From Hirundichthys speculiger (Eukaryota; Chordata; Actinopteri; Beloniformes; Exocoetidae), in NCBI GenBank assembly GCA_018398805.1, contig JAGFBZ010000705.1, forward strand, positions 32,110-96,109: a stretch of DNA of 64,000 nucleotides. The letters are read 5' to 3'. Below, piece after piece: positions 33,633-46,479 of the stretch. The notes below the pieces were generated by a model that made no database searches, was not told the origin of the DNA, and was given only the letters and a program-made list of their open reading frames with translations. Every line of letters begins with the position of its first letter. Within the stretch, counting starts at the first letter, position 1. A program made the translations under genes and the position numbers.

Positions 33633-35760
33633 TAATATGGCTCTTTTGTCTTCTGTACTCAATTTTTACTGGGGCTATAAAATAATATCAATAAGAGGTG
33701 CAGCTGAACTGAAGTTTAAAGGTTTCAAGGTGACTGTGTTTATATATTTCAGCAAACAGTCAAAAAGCTCAACAGTCTCAGTAAACAGTCAAGTACAAAT
33801 AAAGAGAGAAAGTAGTTTCAAATTTCAACTCTGGTTCTTCACTCAGTTCACCTCAAGTTCAGTTTTTGTCCAAACCAAACACAACATTGTTTAAAGAAAA
33901 CGCTCAGAAAAGAAAGATACCACTGCTTCATTCAGGCCTGACAACAAAGAAAACAAACATTACTTGAGTCGTTCGGTGACTCACGGATGTTCTGGCAGAC
34001 GATAGGATTTCTTTACTTCCCGCTGCTGACAGAAAAGCTGCTTCAATGAGAGCATGAACTCTGATGGATGACTGTAAACAGGCGGACTGATGCCATCACC
34101 GTACAGGAGGTAAATGAAACAATAATTGGGGATTAAAGAACTCACTTTTTGATCAAATAATAGTGTTAAGGTTTGTTCTGTCCCATCCGCTGCACTGTCA
34201 ATGAGTGAATGAAAGAAGTTCATAATTGACTTAATTATTATATATTCTCCTGTCTTCTGTCTTCCGGTTTAGAACCAGGGTCATAAACAGGTCATAAGTC
34301 ATAGACCAGGTCAAAGGGAATAAAAGTCCCTTAAAAAGGAAGTAAAGTTGTTGTAAATGGTCTCTGGTTATGCTCTAATGTATATTTTGTTTTTCCTAAG
34401 TGACATCTTCTCTCACTTTTTATGATTGGGATTATTTGGGGAGGGGTTCTTCTCCCCCTAAATGACTGTTATAAAGCAGTGAGGTAGCTGCTGCTCCTCA
34501 GAACACCTTCAGATGGTGCACACACGTGCATATGTTTGGACTGTTCTCATAGTAATAAAGACTCTTATGATATTTGACTGGAGTCAGTTTGTTGATTTCC
34601 TAATTTAGCCATAACAACAGCCAAAGAGCTAAGCAGGAAAAACATGTCATAGCAATAAGAACTGACAATATCTGTCTTGAGCTATGTTTAGCCTTTAAGA
34701 AAAATACTGCTAGAGAAATATTTGATGAGGGTCTCGTTCAAGTGAGCCCAACTGAGCTCATGATCAAAATAAAGTGTAAAGCAGCTTGAAACCTGTCGGC
34801 ATTGTCGGGAGTGTTGGATGGCTGACAGAGGCTAGGTCAGGGGTAATTTTAATGGTGTGTATTTAGGATCTGTACTTCTGATTCAGTTAAGATGGTCTCT
34901 TGTTTCCCTGTGTTTTCCTCGTTTCGCTCCCGTTCGCCTTCCTCGATTGTTTCCAGCTGTGTCCTGTCAGCCTGGATGTGTGTCTACGGTCTGACCTGTG
35001 CTCTCGGCGCCCGTTTCCCTGATCGCTTTGCCCTTCTTGTTCCCATGTTCCTGCCCCGTGAGTCTCCCGTGGCTGCCCGGAGCTGTGACTGGGCCTTTAA
35101 TCATCTCTTTGCTGGTCACATCTGCTGCATTTAGCTCCTCAATCAGCACCAGCTCCTTACTGTAATCTGACTAGCTTCTTGGCAATAAAACTTAATTAGC
35201 CTGCAGTCCCTTTTTTTCTCTTTTGCCTTGCCTCTCATCAGAGCAAGTCTTTAATTAATACACTGTATGTTTATTCAGCTTTACATACTCTCATTTTCAC
35301 ATAAATAATGGATGTCTCAGAAACTGATTTCCATTAAAATGCTGCGCGGGTTTCTGAACTAAGAGAAATGACGAAGCGAAGGATAGAAAACCAACAGACT
35401 TCACAAAACACACATCAGACGTGCAGAAGTAGTTAGTATGTTTCAAGTTAAAGGTTGTCAGGAAGTGGTGACGGAAAATCTGAGGGAAATGGGAAACAAC
35501 TGAAGGTTCAGTCGTACAGCAGAGAAAGAAAATCCTCTCTGCTGAGAGTCTCACTTTCTTTTTTCTGTCATAAAATATGTCAAGACTCCCTCATATGCAA
35601 ACGAGGCAGATTACACCAACACACGCGAGAACTCAAGAATGTCTTCACCCTCAGAAAAGTCAGTAATAGGATCATCGCATAATCACAATCACTGAACTGT
35701 GAGGATTAAAAAAATAGAACTCTTAATGAAACTATTAAATAATGGGCATAAAATATAAAG
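33633..35760. other. Mostly unassigned; possible LTR-like segment
   Basis: Bases 34230-34600 contain a TATA-like gttataaagcagtgagg and a later taataaagac followed by ttgatttcc, an arrangement like U3-R-U5, but no borders or target duplication were found. Bases 34880-35200 are C/T-rich with cacatctgctgc motifs. No coding gene recognised. Confidence 0.3.
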
Positions 35761-35762
35761 AG

Positions 35763-35915
35763 GCGTCCTCCCCAGTGGATCAGTGGTTGTCCTTCCACCT
35801 GCCTCGTGGGAGGTCGGGGTTCAAATCCCAGGATCAGGACGGGCGTCAGGTGTCAACGCGGGGCCACATCAGTCCACTGTGGCGGCCCCCAACAGGGAGC
35901 AGCTGAAAGAAGAAG
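35763..35915 (+). mobile_element. tRNA-derived SINE (V-SINE-like tail)
   Basis: The head has gtggatcagtggttgtcc, like an A box, and a B box gggttcaaatccc (35818-35830). The tail cactgtggcggcccccaaca then gggagcagctgaaagaagaa is the conserved tail of a widespread fish SINE group. A target duplication could not be fixed. It is not a functional tRNA gene. Confidence 0.72.
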
Positions 35916-36289
35916 GTTTATTTATGAACTATTACTATGAGGAGGTTTGAAACCCCCATCCCTTCATCTACCGGTTTAACCATTAACACCATTAAAGGTT
36001 TGCATCATGATCTGGCTCGAGGGTTTGAGTCGAGGAGCCTCCCTGTTGAGTGCTGGATGCTGCGTCGTGATGGAGGTAGTAACGGGCATAAATGTGTTTA
36101 AAAATTCCAAAATAAAAGTAAATTAATATAAGAGAAAAACTGGAAGAGTGACGTATTTACTTATTTATTTTAGATTTATGTGGGAAATGACTGTAAAGGC
36201 TGATCTGTTTAGATCAACTGAAACCAAAAAAGGCGCTCTAACCTTGAAGGTCGACTTCAAGATAAGATTTCATCTTTAATAAATGTTTG

Positions 36290-36980
36290 ATAGAAGAAGG
36301 GGGACCATCCACCCTCTGCACCCCAAGTCGATTTTACTGCAAGAAGTGGAAAAAACAAACAAACAAACAAATATAAGCTAGAGAAATGGAGGCAGGGGCA
36401 TGGGGGGAAAATATCCACCCTCTGTGCCCCACCTCTTGTTTTTAATGCACTTAGCAGACAAACACACACAACACACATGTCGGGGGGGAGGATGGGGGCT
36501 GAGCCGGCCATATTGCCTCTTTTCTGTTCGTCCCTCCCTGCCCTGCGGGGGATTTGGAGTGTGGTCGTGGGTCCTGGCCACTGGGGCGTGTCCCTGTTTT
36601 TGGGGGACCCTCCGCCGGTGGGGGGCTCCCTGTGGCTGAGCGTGGGCCTGGGTGTGCCCCTGCTGGTGGGCTGGGTGCCTGGTGTGGCCCTTGGCGAGGG
36701 GTCTTGGGTGGGGGGGTGTTGGCTTGCTGCGGGCTGGCTCACGGTGGCGTGGGGGGGGTGCCGTGCGGCCGTCCTGGCGCGGCCCTCTGGTGCGGGTTGC
36801 TTTCCCTCGTTTATCGCCGCTGTTGTGCTGCGGGTGGGTGGCGAACGGAGGGAGGGGTGGCTGTCTCAGCTCACCTGGGGGGGGTCGCGTCCGCCTGGTT
36901 TCCCTTTCCCTCCCGCTCTCTGTCTCACTCATCTCCCCCTTGCCCTGGGGTGATGGGCGTTAGCTGGCGTTTTCTCACCC
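36290..36980. repeat. G-rich, strand-skewed block
   Basis: The plus strand from 36478 to 36960 is very rich in G with many GGGG to GGGGGGG runs (for example 36482-36488, 36709-36715, 36751-36757). Overlapping open frames of 80-184 codons exist on both strands only because stop codons are rare at this composition. Residues are low-complexity and none matches a family. A nearly identical 25-base phrase about ccaccctctg..ccccc occurs twice (36308 and 36417). Confidence 0.6.
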
Positions 36981-37625
36981 GTGGGAGGACTTGAGACGGA
37001 TTAAGATAAGGAGAATGGTGATGGTGGTAGCAGCTTCCTTGGTACTTTGGTAATTTACATGTGAGTGTATATGAGCACGGACACATTTGTGCTCTACACC
37101 CCTCCCCCACTGTCAACACAATCAATCTATAATGCTTACATCAATTCTCCATATACAGGTCTATAGCTTGGTAGAAGGTGTTCATTCAGTTTTCTTCTTA
37201 GTAGTGTCTGGTTCCTACATAATATATTTTAAGTTTGTTCACTGTCACAATACAATCTACTACACAACACCCCTCACACTTCACAACCCAGCACACACCA
37301 CACCCTCACTGTCCTGTCTCTTTAACTGTCTTGTCTTTAAATGTTTCACTGCTGGTGTTTTTTAGTCCTCTCTGACGAAATCAGGATTAAAAATGTTAAT
37401 AAAGATGTTAGAATTTACTGCCAGAGAGGCCTGAAGGACACATTCACCCTGTCTGCTATAAGATTAAATCGCATAGACATACTAGATGGTTTTGCTAGAT
37501 GATGGCACTGACCATGAATGAAGATAAAAAAAAGGGGAAAAAAATGTATAATAATATGTAAATAATGTAATGTAATGTAAATAATAGAAGTTTGCACTAT
37601 ATTTGACGATGAGGTCACCACATTT
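36981..37625 (+). repeat. Possible LINE 3'-UTR-like repeat
   Basis: The end of this interval contains gaggcctgaaggacacattc then gatggttttgctagatgatg and a long A/T-rich tail of atgtaa units (about 37550-37585). This resembles the 3' untranslated region of a dispersed fish LINE. I recognise no coding sequence, so the assignment is tentative. Confidence 0.35.
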
Positions 37626-39666
37626 ATACTGTGTATGTCTAAATCTTCCTTTAAAAAGGAATCAAAAAGGCCTCAGATGAAATAATGTAAAAAAAGAAAA
37701 AAAAAGTAAAAAGAAAAATGGTAAAACACAGTTGTTTTTTTTAGAAACATAAATGCTACTGCAAGTTAATGTAAAGCTTCAGTGCAGCGTGTTTGAGGTT
37801 CAATGCAATTACAGATGCCTGGATGACATTCAAGTCAAATTATTTTTTAGCAGATTACACTCACTTTCATCCAGTCAGTTCCTGGAAATTCCCAATTACA
37901 CCAGTCACAAAAACCCCTCATTTCAGACATGTCCTGAAAACATTTTCAGTGTTTCAACTGGCTTTAAGAGTAATCAGTAAATTAAAACGTGCAATTCAAA
38001 AGCCAAAAAAAAAAATCTTTTTTTCACAAGGGATACTCTGGCATCATGAGTTAAGAGGTAATCTAGAGGTCAGGCGGGAGACCGGAGGGCTTCGCAGAAG
38101 AGGAAAGGGAGTTGTAGATCTGTTCATCCTGGAGATTGCTGCTGCCATCCCATAATTACCTTCGCTTTGGGGCTTGTCGGCCATCTATGCTGCAAAGCAC
38201 TCATTATATGCTGCATGAGGATGCATTTTTATTCTGTCTCACCTCTTCCTGCTCTCTGTTTTTCCATCCCTTTCATCTTCCAGCCCTCCTTCCTCTTCCT
38301 GCCAAACTCCCACATCTCTTCAGGTTCGTGCAAGTGTCAGATAGAGTGTCAACTCTCTCCTGGTGGGCTCGAGCTGCATAAGTGTAAGGAGCGCCGTGGC
38401 CTGCTTTCGCTTTATTTACGGTGGAAGAAGGCCTCCGACGCCAGGTGACTTCACAATGAGACAGGACTGGGATTGTGGCGGCCCTCGGCTGCAGGGCTGT
38501 GGAGCCGCGCTGGTGTGAATTCCTGCTGAAATATGTCTGTCGACTCCGTTTCTCTGACCGCCTTGAGGCGTTTGTTGGTTATGCATTGTGAGATGCTACC
38601 GCATGCTTGGGCAGAGAGCATCACAATGACACGATGGGACTTGTGAAGCATGAATATTAAAATGGGCGAGCCAGAGCGTAAATATTAACTATTACCATTG
38701 TATTTTTGTAGCATTCAAGTGTAAACATGGATCTTAATTCTAATGCTAACTATGTGTTTTTAATTCTCATCTGAACCATATCTGAGTGACAGGGAAGGAG
38801 AATAGCCAACGGACAGTGGAGGGCTCAGCGGCCACGGTTGCCTGCTCGCCCGGAGCAACGACTGGAAAGACTCACGCAGTCCCCGATCAGGCGATATATG
38901 ATCCCTTCACGTCCTGCCCTGCACACTGTGCAAGTGAAGCAAGCGAGCAAGCAGCTGGATTTGGTTTCAAAATGTGCCTCCAACCATTCAGGATTATCCG
39001 AGTTCCAAGAAAAAAAATAAATAAATAAAACGGGCTACATTTGAGCTACGGTTTGAATATCAAATAGTTTTCCTTGCAGCTGGGTGGATACGTGGAAGGG
39101 AGGCGATGGATTTGTCTGCAGATATGCAGAACTCTGTGTAACACCTGTCTCCTCCAGCGTTTAATGCAGCAACATTGAACACGGTTAGGAATGTTTCCTC
39201 CTGATTTTCCTGAAGCTTCAGTTAGAGCTTCATATTCTCTGTGCTTTTTATTTCAGTTTTGCGCCCGTCATCACCCTGAGTGTGTTATTACTTACTGCTG
39301 TTTAGGATGGGTTTTATGATATACCTAACAACAGTATTTGTTTTCAGACTACAGCTTTTCTTGTCCTACCCATCTCTGACCATTTGACTTCCCCCAGAGC
39401 TGAGCCGAAGTCACGTTAGTTCCCAAAAGCTTGCAAATGTTCCCCTATTTCAGTTGGAGTTACAGGTCTGTTAAGCTTTTCCATTATGGTTGCTGCAGGT
39501 TGTGATGCTGGCTGAAATCTGATTAGGATGTCAACAAATGACAGTCAAGGTTTCCTGCTTGCACACCTGTCACAGAGATAAAACTCACTCCGAGTCCTGG
39601 TGCTCCATGGTAGGTGGCTGAACTTTAAGATTCTGAGGCACGAGTGGCCCTTATTGACAGCGTTAT
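37626..39666. other. Low-repeat island, no gene recognised
   Basis: No coding region is recognised. Bases 38040-38240 and 38500-38700 are non-repetitive and have the composition of conserved non-coding DNA (for example aaatattaactattacc near 38675). A 120-codon plus frame at 37793-38155 has no recognised domain. Short A-rich runs lie at about 39008-39028. Confidence 0.35.
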
Positions 39667-40586
39667 GACAGCGTTTCCCACATGTTACACATAAATAATA
39701 AATAAGGCCGAAAGAACGACTAGCAAATGAGGGAAGGGAGGAATTTATGTTACACCTTGAATACACCATTGCGACACAGTGCGCTGATTAAAAAAACAAA
39801 CAAAAAAAAAAAACGCCAAAAAATGCTCCAAGCAAAGGATGGAAAAATAGCACAAGCTTTTAATATGTCAAAACTTGATCAGCCACCTGAAACATAACCA
39901 TCGCTTCCATAGAAATATGAAATCGCGCTCACGTGAGCTAACATGAGCTAACATGAGCTAACATGAGCAAGGCAGCAGCAAGTCTCCTCTCCGCCCTTTG
40001 CCGTCATCTCTCTCATCTAAAGCTTCCATGAGATTAAAAAAAAACCCAAAACTACCAAACCTCATTTACTTTAATTAAAGGCATTTATTTGAATGGAAGC
40101 ACGAGGCAAAATTCCTTTAAAGGTAATTTTCTGTTACTATGGAGTGCACTTTTTCAGTTTATTTACACAGACAAGTCTAACTTGTGTCAGTACATTATGC
40201 ACTGTGCATTATTTTTTATTGTCATTGAGGAATGCATTTTTTCAGTTAGTAATTCTGACCCATGTATTTCCATCAGTTCAAGAAGGCTTTATTTTTTATA
40301 TCAGTCAGTAATGAACCTTATTTAAGTTAATGTGAGATATCAAATAGGTTTGTTTGATAGCTTTAAGAAAATGTTTGAGAGGCTTGCCAATAGTTTTTTA
40401 TTGGAAAAAATAAATATCTGTTCATTTAAAGAGTCAAAACTGCTTCTGGTCTTGTTCATAGTATTGATGTAATGATCTTAGGTATATGTGTGTGTTATCG
40501 GTTATCAGTATCGGTATCGGCCTTTAGGAGCTGAAAGTTATCGGTTATCAGTATCGGTTTAAAAAAACAGTTATGGTACATCCCTA
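39667..40586 (+). mobile_element. hAT-like repeat, copy 2
   Basis: The left part cccacatgttacacataaat and ggccgaaagaacgactagca also appears in reverse at the end of copy 3. At about 39873-39905 the frame NLISHLKHNHR is a BED finger remnant, followed by a tandem of gagctaacat units at 39935-39970. The right end with tatcggtatcggcc ends tacatcccta. This is the longest copy. It is non-coding. Confidence 0.65.
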
Positions 40587-41982
40587 TTAAGTCCCTCTTT
40601 GGTCCTAGACAGCCCTGCCTCAAACACTCATATATTTTCCTTGCATCATTCTCCTCCACTGTCCAGACAGGAAGCTGATATGGGAGCGAGTTTGATGGCC
40701 ATCGCTTCAGTTGAGGTCGCTGTGTTCTTGAGCTGGCGATGCTCCTGACGAGCAACCCGTCACATTCAACAGCGCGACAGGGACTTTCTGGACGGTGACG
40801 GCGATGCTGCTGCTGGTCAAGCTGCTAAATCACGGCGCCTTGATGTTGTGTGAAAGACTCACTGAGTGAACAGGGGGAAGGCATTGATCCTAAAACCTTG
40901 GAAACAAAGCGCTTCCTCTTTAACGCTGAGATGTTTCCACACCTGCTCAAGTCAGGAGGGTTGATTTAATGGTGGGGCAGTTCATAATGATTTCAGAGAG
41001 TTCACTTACTTCTGTGATAATTACAATTGTCCTTGGATGAAATATAATAACTAAGAATTGATCCCTAAAGCAAAATGAATGAAACCATATTTTATGTGAA
41101 AACTTAATGTGGCTATCCGTTGGCCAGTCTGGAAGAATCACAGTGATGGTCTTTAGGAAGGAGCATTAAGCAAATTACCAGTGAAAATGGGTACTCTCTT
41201 TCATTGCCCTGAGCAGATCTCTTTTTTATTATTAAATCTGACTACACTATTGTGGTCATTAATCTGATCGGTTATACTTCAGCAGTCATGCAGCCACTGT
41301 GGCTTTTCAGGGGAGCGTTTATTCATATACTGTAAATTGGCAGGTTAATGAGCCCCGGTTAGACGCACATGTATATAAGGACTGACACCAAGCAGCTGAG
41401 CTCTTCCCTCCGAGATTAAAACCGTTCTCCACACATGGACACGGACATGCACATGCAAAAATATGTGCATGCAAATATGCGCGTATTTGCAAACATTAAA
41501 AGAAGAAAATACTTGGCATGCAAAACCAATTGTACTGCTAATGTCTCTGCCCGGCTCAGGGTTCAGGATTCTTTGATGGCGGTGTGGGTGCAGGCGCCCC
41601 TCACTGTCTGCAGTGTTGTCCCACTGCTGTTTCCGTGGGTTATTCCTCCAGGCCCGGGCTCCTCTGTGTATCGGGTTTAGGTTGGGGGATGTAGGGTTAA
41701 AATCCTTGCCACAGCCAAGTCCCTGCCGCCCCAGTTGGGTTTGCCTCTCGCCATGCCTCATTTCATCCACATTACTGGACCAGAGCACTGGTACACAAGG
41801 GTTACATACTGGGTCCCATGATCAGGTTGGAGGTGCTGGCTTGACGGAGGTATGCCTCCAATTTTAGGGCATTGACTTATCAATCTCTTGAGTTGGGTTT
41901 CACAACAACACAGGCTCTTCGTTGCACCTGCTCTCAATGTTTTCTAATTGGGGAGTTTGAAAACAGCCGAAACTTCACTTTC
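40587..41982. other. Unassigned sequence
   Basis: A minus frame at 40495-40755 and another at 41345-41788 (147 codons) are open but match no family I know. A TATA-like tgtatataagg lies at 41371-41381 with no coding partner. No gene is supported. Confidence 0.35.
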
Positions 41983-42435
41983 CCTACTGATGGTAGGTGA
42001 GCGCTCTCTGGTGGGGGGGGGGAACGTCATGACTTTCCACATTTTTTCCACATTTTCACTTTAAAAAAATTGGAAACATACAATCCATTATAAGTACGTT
42101 TCAAAGAAAATGTGTAGCATGAGATAATTCAAATTTTCTTATAAAAATATTTGTTGCATATTCAGTTTCAGTGCAGATGTAACAACTTTTGAGTGTGTTT
42201 ATTATGAGTATGTAAGAATTGTTGGTTGTAAATGTCTGATTCAGTAAAGTAACAATTTAGGAAATAAATAACCACAATAAGGAATAAATATCTCTGTGTT
42301 TTAAGAGTTTAAAGTGTTTAAAGCTAATTGAGAAGGCATATAGGGCTATATTTTAAAACTGGTCATCATGGTGGTACTCAGAGAGCTGAACAGTTTCTCA
42401 GGTGGTACGCAGCATTAAAGGTTTGAGAACCACTG
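41983..42435 (-). mobile_element. hAT-type MITE, copy 2 of the 3309 family
   Basis: The right end reads aaaggtttgagaaccactg, the reverse of the 3309 left end. Inward blocks (gctaattgagaaggcatata, ggtcatcatggtggtactc) match that copy. The left end keeps gagcgctctctggtgg but lacks the terminal cagtgctgcgc, so it is truncated. A G-run lies at about 42012-42021. Confidence 0.65.
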
Positions 42436-45400
42436 GGTTTGGATCTTGATGCTGAGGTGGCCAGGGAGGAACATCGGGGGTTGTGGGACCCCTTCCCCTA
42501 CATTTGCACCATAGCCTCAGTGATACCAGTGTGCTCTAGTTGGGCTGACTGGTGGCTAGGATCCAGACGGTCCCTGCCTCCTCTGGATGGGAAATCCATC
42601 TAGTGTATGTGAATGTATCATTGGCTGCCACATGTATCCTGCATTTGTTTGGGACATCAGTCAAGCACATCCCCGGAAAAACTATCCGACGTGCACGTGA
42701 GATCCAGTATTCACCTGAACCCTTGAGGGACTGGTGTAGTTCAGTGCAGCAGCTGAAAGCAACTGAGCTGTCACGAAGCTCTCCTGCAGTTACACCAGGT
42801 GTGACTTTACCTACAACTGCTCGCTGTGTGTTGGGTTGGTTGTGTTGAGCTATGAAGTCGGCCAGATGCCACCAGCCACCAAACGAAATAACAAAAGTCA
42901 CCAAATAGGACATATGAAAAATATTGTCAGTGTTTCTCATCAACTTCCCACATCCGTAAAACGAGACAAACAAACTCTTTCATGACACTGATGTACTTGT
43001 GTTACATAACATCTCCGGTGACGCTGGTGTTGTTTTTTTCTGGATGTGACTGCAACAAAAACAAAAGAGCAACTTCCTCTGAATTGCTTCGCGTATTGTG
43101 TCTGCTTAAACCACTGAGCCATGCAGCAGCCCATATGGTTGTATTTATGACTCTGGGTCTGCATTCTGCCCCCAAGTGGAGACCTCCAGTATTACATGAA
43201 CTGCTAGCGTAGTACAGAAGCGAGAAACATTCCCAACGCAGTGGGTTGATTACGTGAAGGGACGTGAACTCTTGGTCAAACTTCAAGTATTACCCAGACC
43301 TCTCTGTGGACAGATGGATCCCTAAACACAGCCTCGTGGAGATCTACTACTCTTTTTTGTTTATCTTTGGAGATTTCTTTCGCACGAAGGCATGTTTCAC
43401 GTAAACAGAGGCTTCTTATGAAAAGTAAGCTTAAAATGTTCTAAACCACACAGCTGAACTAATTTCATTAACTGGACTCCAGGTGTACAAAATACTGACT
43501 TTAACTAGCTTTTGCAGAAGTAATAATTATATGGGTTCACTTACTTTTATTCTCAAGCTCTGTGAATGTTTAACGGCTGTGTCCAATACAAACACTTTAA
43601 ATTGTATAAGTTTAGTCATGTAGGCTGTGAGAACAGGACTTGAGTAATATCTGTAACACAAGCAGACGTGCATCTCTTCCTACACGATGCTTTTGTAAAT
43701 GTATCCCCTCTTAAAGGGCGCTGCCCCGAAATGAAAGACCAACAGAAAAATTCATGTTCGTAGTGCATCAGCACATCACCTCTGGTTCCAGCACACTACC
43801 AAATAAATAGAAAAAGAGCTCATTAGTAAAGTGACCCCCTTAAAAAACACACACATCCCATCAGAACACAGCACTGATCTAACAAACATGGTGCCAGCCA
43901 ATCACCTACAAGGGGGGAGGGTTTGTTCTGGTGTTCATGAAGTGGGAAAGTGAGGTTGAGCCTTGGAAAGCCACAATCAAGTATTTTCTCAGAGAAATTT
44001 TAGGGAAGGTTAAGAGGAGCTAATTCTTACATTGATTTTGTTGTTCAAATATCAGTTGTGACATCATCCAGAAATCACATACCTTACCTTTAATGATGAG
44101 AGGCTTCAATAGATATGCTTTATTTCTGTTGATTTTATCCTTTATTTGATTAGAAAAATATATGTAATTTGGTAAATATGCTGGCATCATAGCAAATGTT
44201 ATGATTTCCAGCCACTTTGACTGCCGATATGTTAAACTTGTTTTGTAGCATTTCAAATAGAATTGTGTCGAAGTGCAGCTAAGTTAGCCACATGCTAACT
44301 GATGGTACAATTAGCCCGTTGTGTTTTACACAGCATCATTCTGATTGGTCATTTAGTGGTTAAAAGGCCACTTCAGCAACATTTAGTTCCTAAATTAAGT
44401 TAAGAAATCTACATTTTGGATAATTAATACGTTTTTCCTTTAAGACTGATTATCTGGAAGACTTATAATAGGAATCATCCTTTATGTTTTTTTTTTTTTT
44501 TTGTTTATTTTGTTTCAACAATTTTTAGTTAGTGGGAATATGAACTTGAGTGCTTTCATTTAAAATTCTGACACCTACAGTAAATTTAGACGTGTTGTGA
44601 TTTCCAAGTTTTAACTATCAGGGAATCATCTCAGAATGATCTCTCTCTCCAGAATACTTTGATCCACGTACGAGTTCATGGTCGAGACCATTACTAGAAG
44701 ATGCCCAGACCTGTAAAACAGGGTGCTGTGCATCAAGTCTGAAGATTTCAGCTTTGGACACATCTGTTCAGCGCATCTGATTTAAGGACATTGTTCCAGA
44801 AAACTTGTGATTTGTTCAGATACAACTTTGGAAATCTAAACCATGTACTTTTTAAACGAAAGAGGGTTTCTCCTACCGACCCCTTCAAACATACCATACT
44901 TGTCCAGTCTTCTAATTGGACTGCCATTAGCGTTGTACTCTAATTAAGTCAGTGAAGCCTGAACAGTCAGAGATGTAGCTCTTGGGGTTTTTTGGACTTT
45001 CTTTGAGCATCGCGCCAACTGACCTTGAGGTGAGGCTGCAGGGCGTTCCTCACCTGCGAAGACTGACAGCTTCCTTGAATGTTTTCCGCTCGCGAAATAA
45101 TCTTCCTCGCAATAGATGGACTTCAAATTGTTTGGAAATGGCCTTATAACCCCTCCCAGGCTGATGGGCACCAACAACTGACTCAGAGAAAATTGCTGAT
45201 GTCTGTCCTCCTGAAGGTATTGAGTTAACCTACACCGGAACGCTCCAGTCCAACAAACTAATAAGATGTCTGCCTTTATTGAGGTGCTCGCAGTTGCTCA
45301 TCAGCAGATAATGAAGCACCTTTGATGAGCAGCAGCTGGCTTTTCATCAGGTTCCTAATTCCCGTGGGAGCAGCAACAATTTACTTAATTTTTCACACAC

Positions 45401-46479
45401 TTATGCATATCGGCTTAGTCTCCGTTGAATAAATCATGGCACGGTGAAATATGTCATATGCTGGCATTTCTCTAAGGCTGTAGTTACTTTCTGTTATCTC
45501 ACGGTAAGGACTGTTTTAATTATGTTCTTATATCCAAAAGTTTTCATCCAACTTTCATTTTGGCATGAATGTAATCTGATTGAGAAGCAGGCTAAATGCA
45601 TGCTTTTAAAAACCCTGTTCAGCAGCTACAAAAACACACGGAGAGGATGATTTCTTCTATTCAAATGTCATCATTCTTGAGCTTGAGATTGGGGTAAACG
45701 TCAGTAAATGTTATGTAAGTATTATGTAACAGCAGGGTAACCGCCTGTAGGCTGTTGCCAGCTATTTAAATACCAAAGGATGTGACTTTTACCCAGGGAA
45801 AACTTTGACAACTCCAATAATGGAAGTACGGCGCGTGCAGCGCTTAAAATGTTCATCAGAAAACAATGCAAACAAAGTAGCCTTTCCTTACATGTCTTAC
45901 TTTGTTTCTACAGTACTTAGAGAATGGCAAAAAAAAAAAATTAAAATCATCCCTGCATTTGTTATTTCTTTTTTTCTTGTATTAGTTTTTTTTTCTATTT
46001 GTTATTTTTCTCTACCTGAAATGGAAATAACAAGACATGCTTTGAGAGAGCCTCAGACTCTGCCTGGTGTAATTGGCGCTGCCGTCACCCTCATGTGTCA
46101 GTCACCCGCTGCAGCACATTCACAACTTCATCTGGACTGGGTGAATCCTGGTACGAGCATTTCCCCCCCTGACAGCTTTTATTTCACATCATTACAGTTC
46201 TTCCTCCATACAGGAGGAAGTAACTGAGCCGCTGTTCACATACAACCGATGCCGTCAGCGAGCTGAAGTGGCCCTGCATGCCTTAATTAATAAGTATTAC
46301 ATTTACTGTTATTCATTCAATTATGGCTTCATCAAATCAGTTGTAATAACCTGCATCATTTAACAACACTGTACTTGAAATTTAAAGGGCTACAAAGAAA
46401 GAAAAAAAAGACTCAAACTTCAAATAAAATCACTTTTATGTTGATTTATTTAAATGGGATACATTTCTTGACAAAAAAA
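42436..46479. other. Mostly unassigned; two unidentified open frames
   Basis: The longest frames are on the minus strand at 42536-42973 (145 aa; contains RIHVAANDTFTYTRWIS) and on the plus strand at 45805-46227 (140 aa; one hydrophobic stretch). Neither has a domain I recognise, and there is no supporting splice or promoter signal. Bases 45190-45480 look like non-repetitive, possibly conserved DNA. A T-run lies at 44487-44503. Confidence 0.35.

Noticed and set aside
33541..33894. A 117-codon plus frame
   Set aside because: It starts inside the terminal repeat of element E and continues into AT-rich flank. No domain is seen.
35763..35835. Possible second tRNA gene
   Set aside because: The same reasoning applies: the B box is followed by a typical SINE tail.
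36378..36994. Overlapping open frames of 100-184 codons on both strands
   Set aside because: They arise from very G-rich sequence with few stop codons. The predicted proteins are low-complexity and differ in every frame.
45805..46227. A 140-codon frame with one hydrophobic segment, suggestive of a small membrane protein
   Set aside because: The hydrophobic part comes from a T-rich stretch. No domain, splice or promoter support was found.
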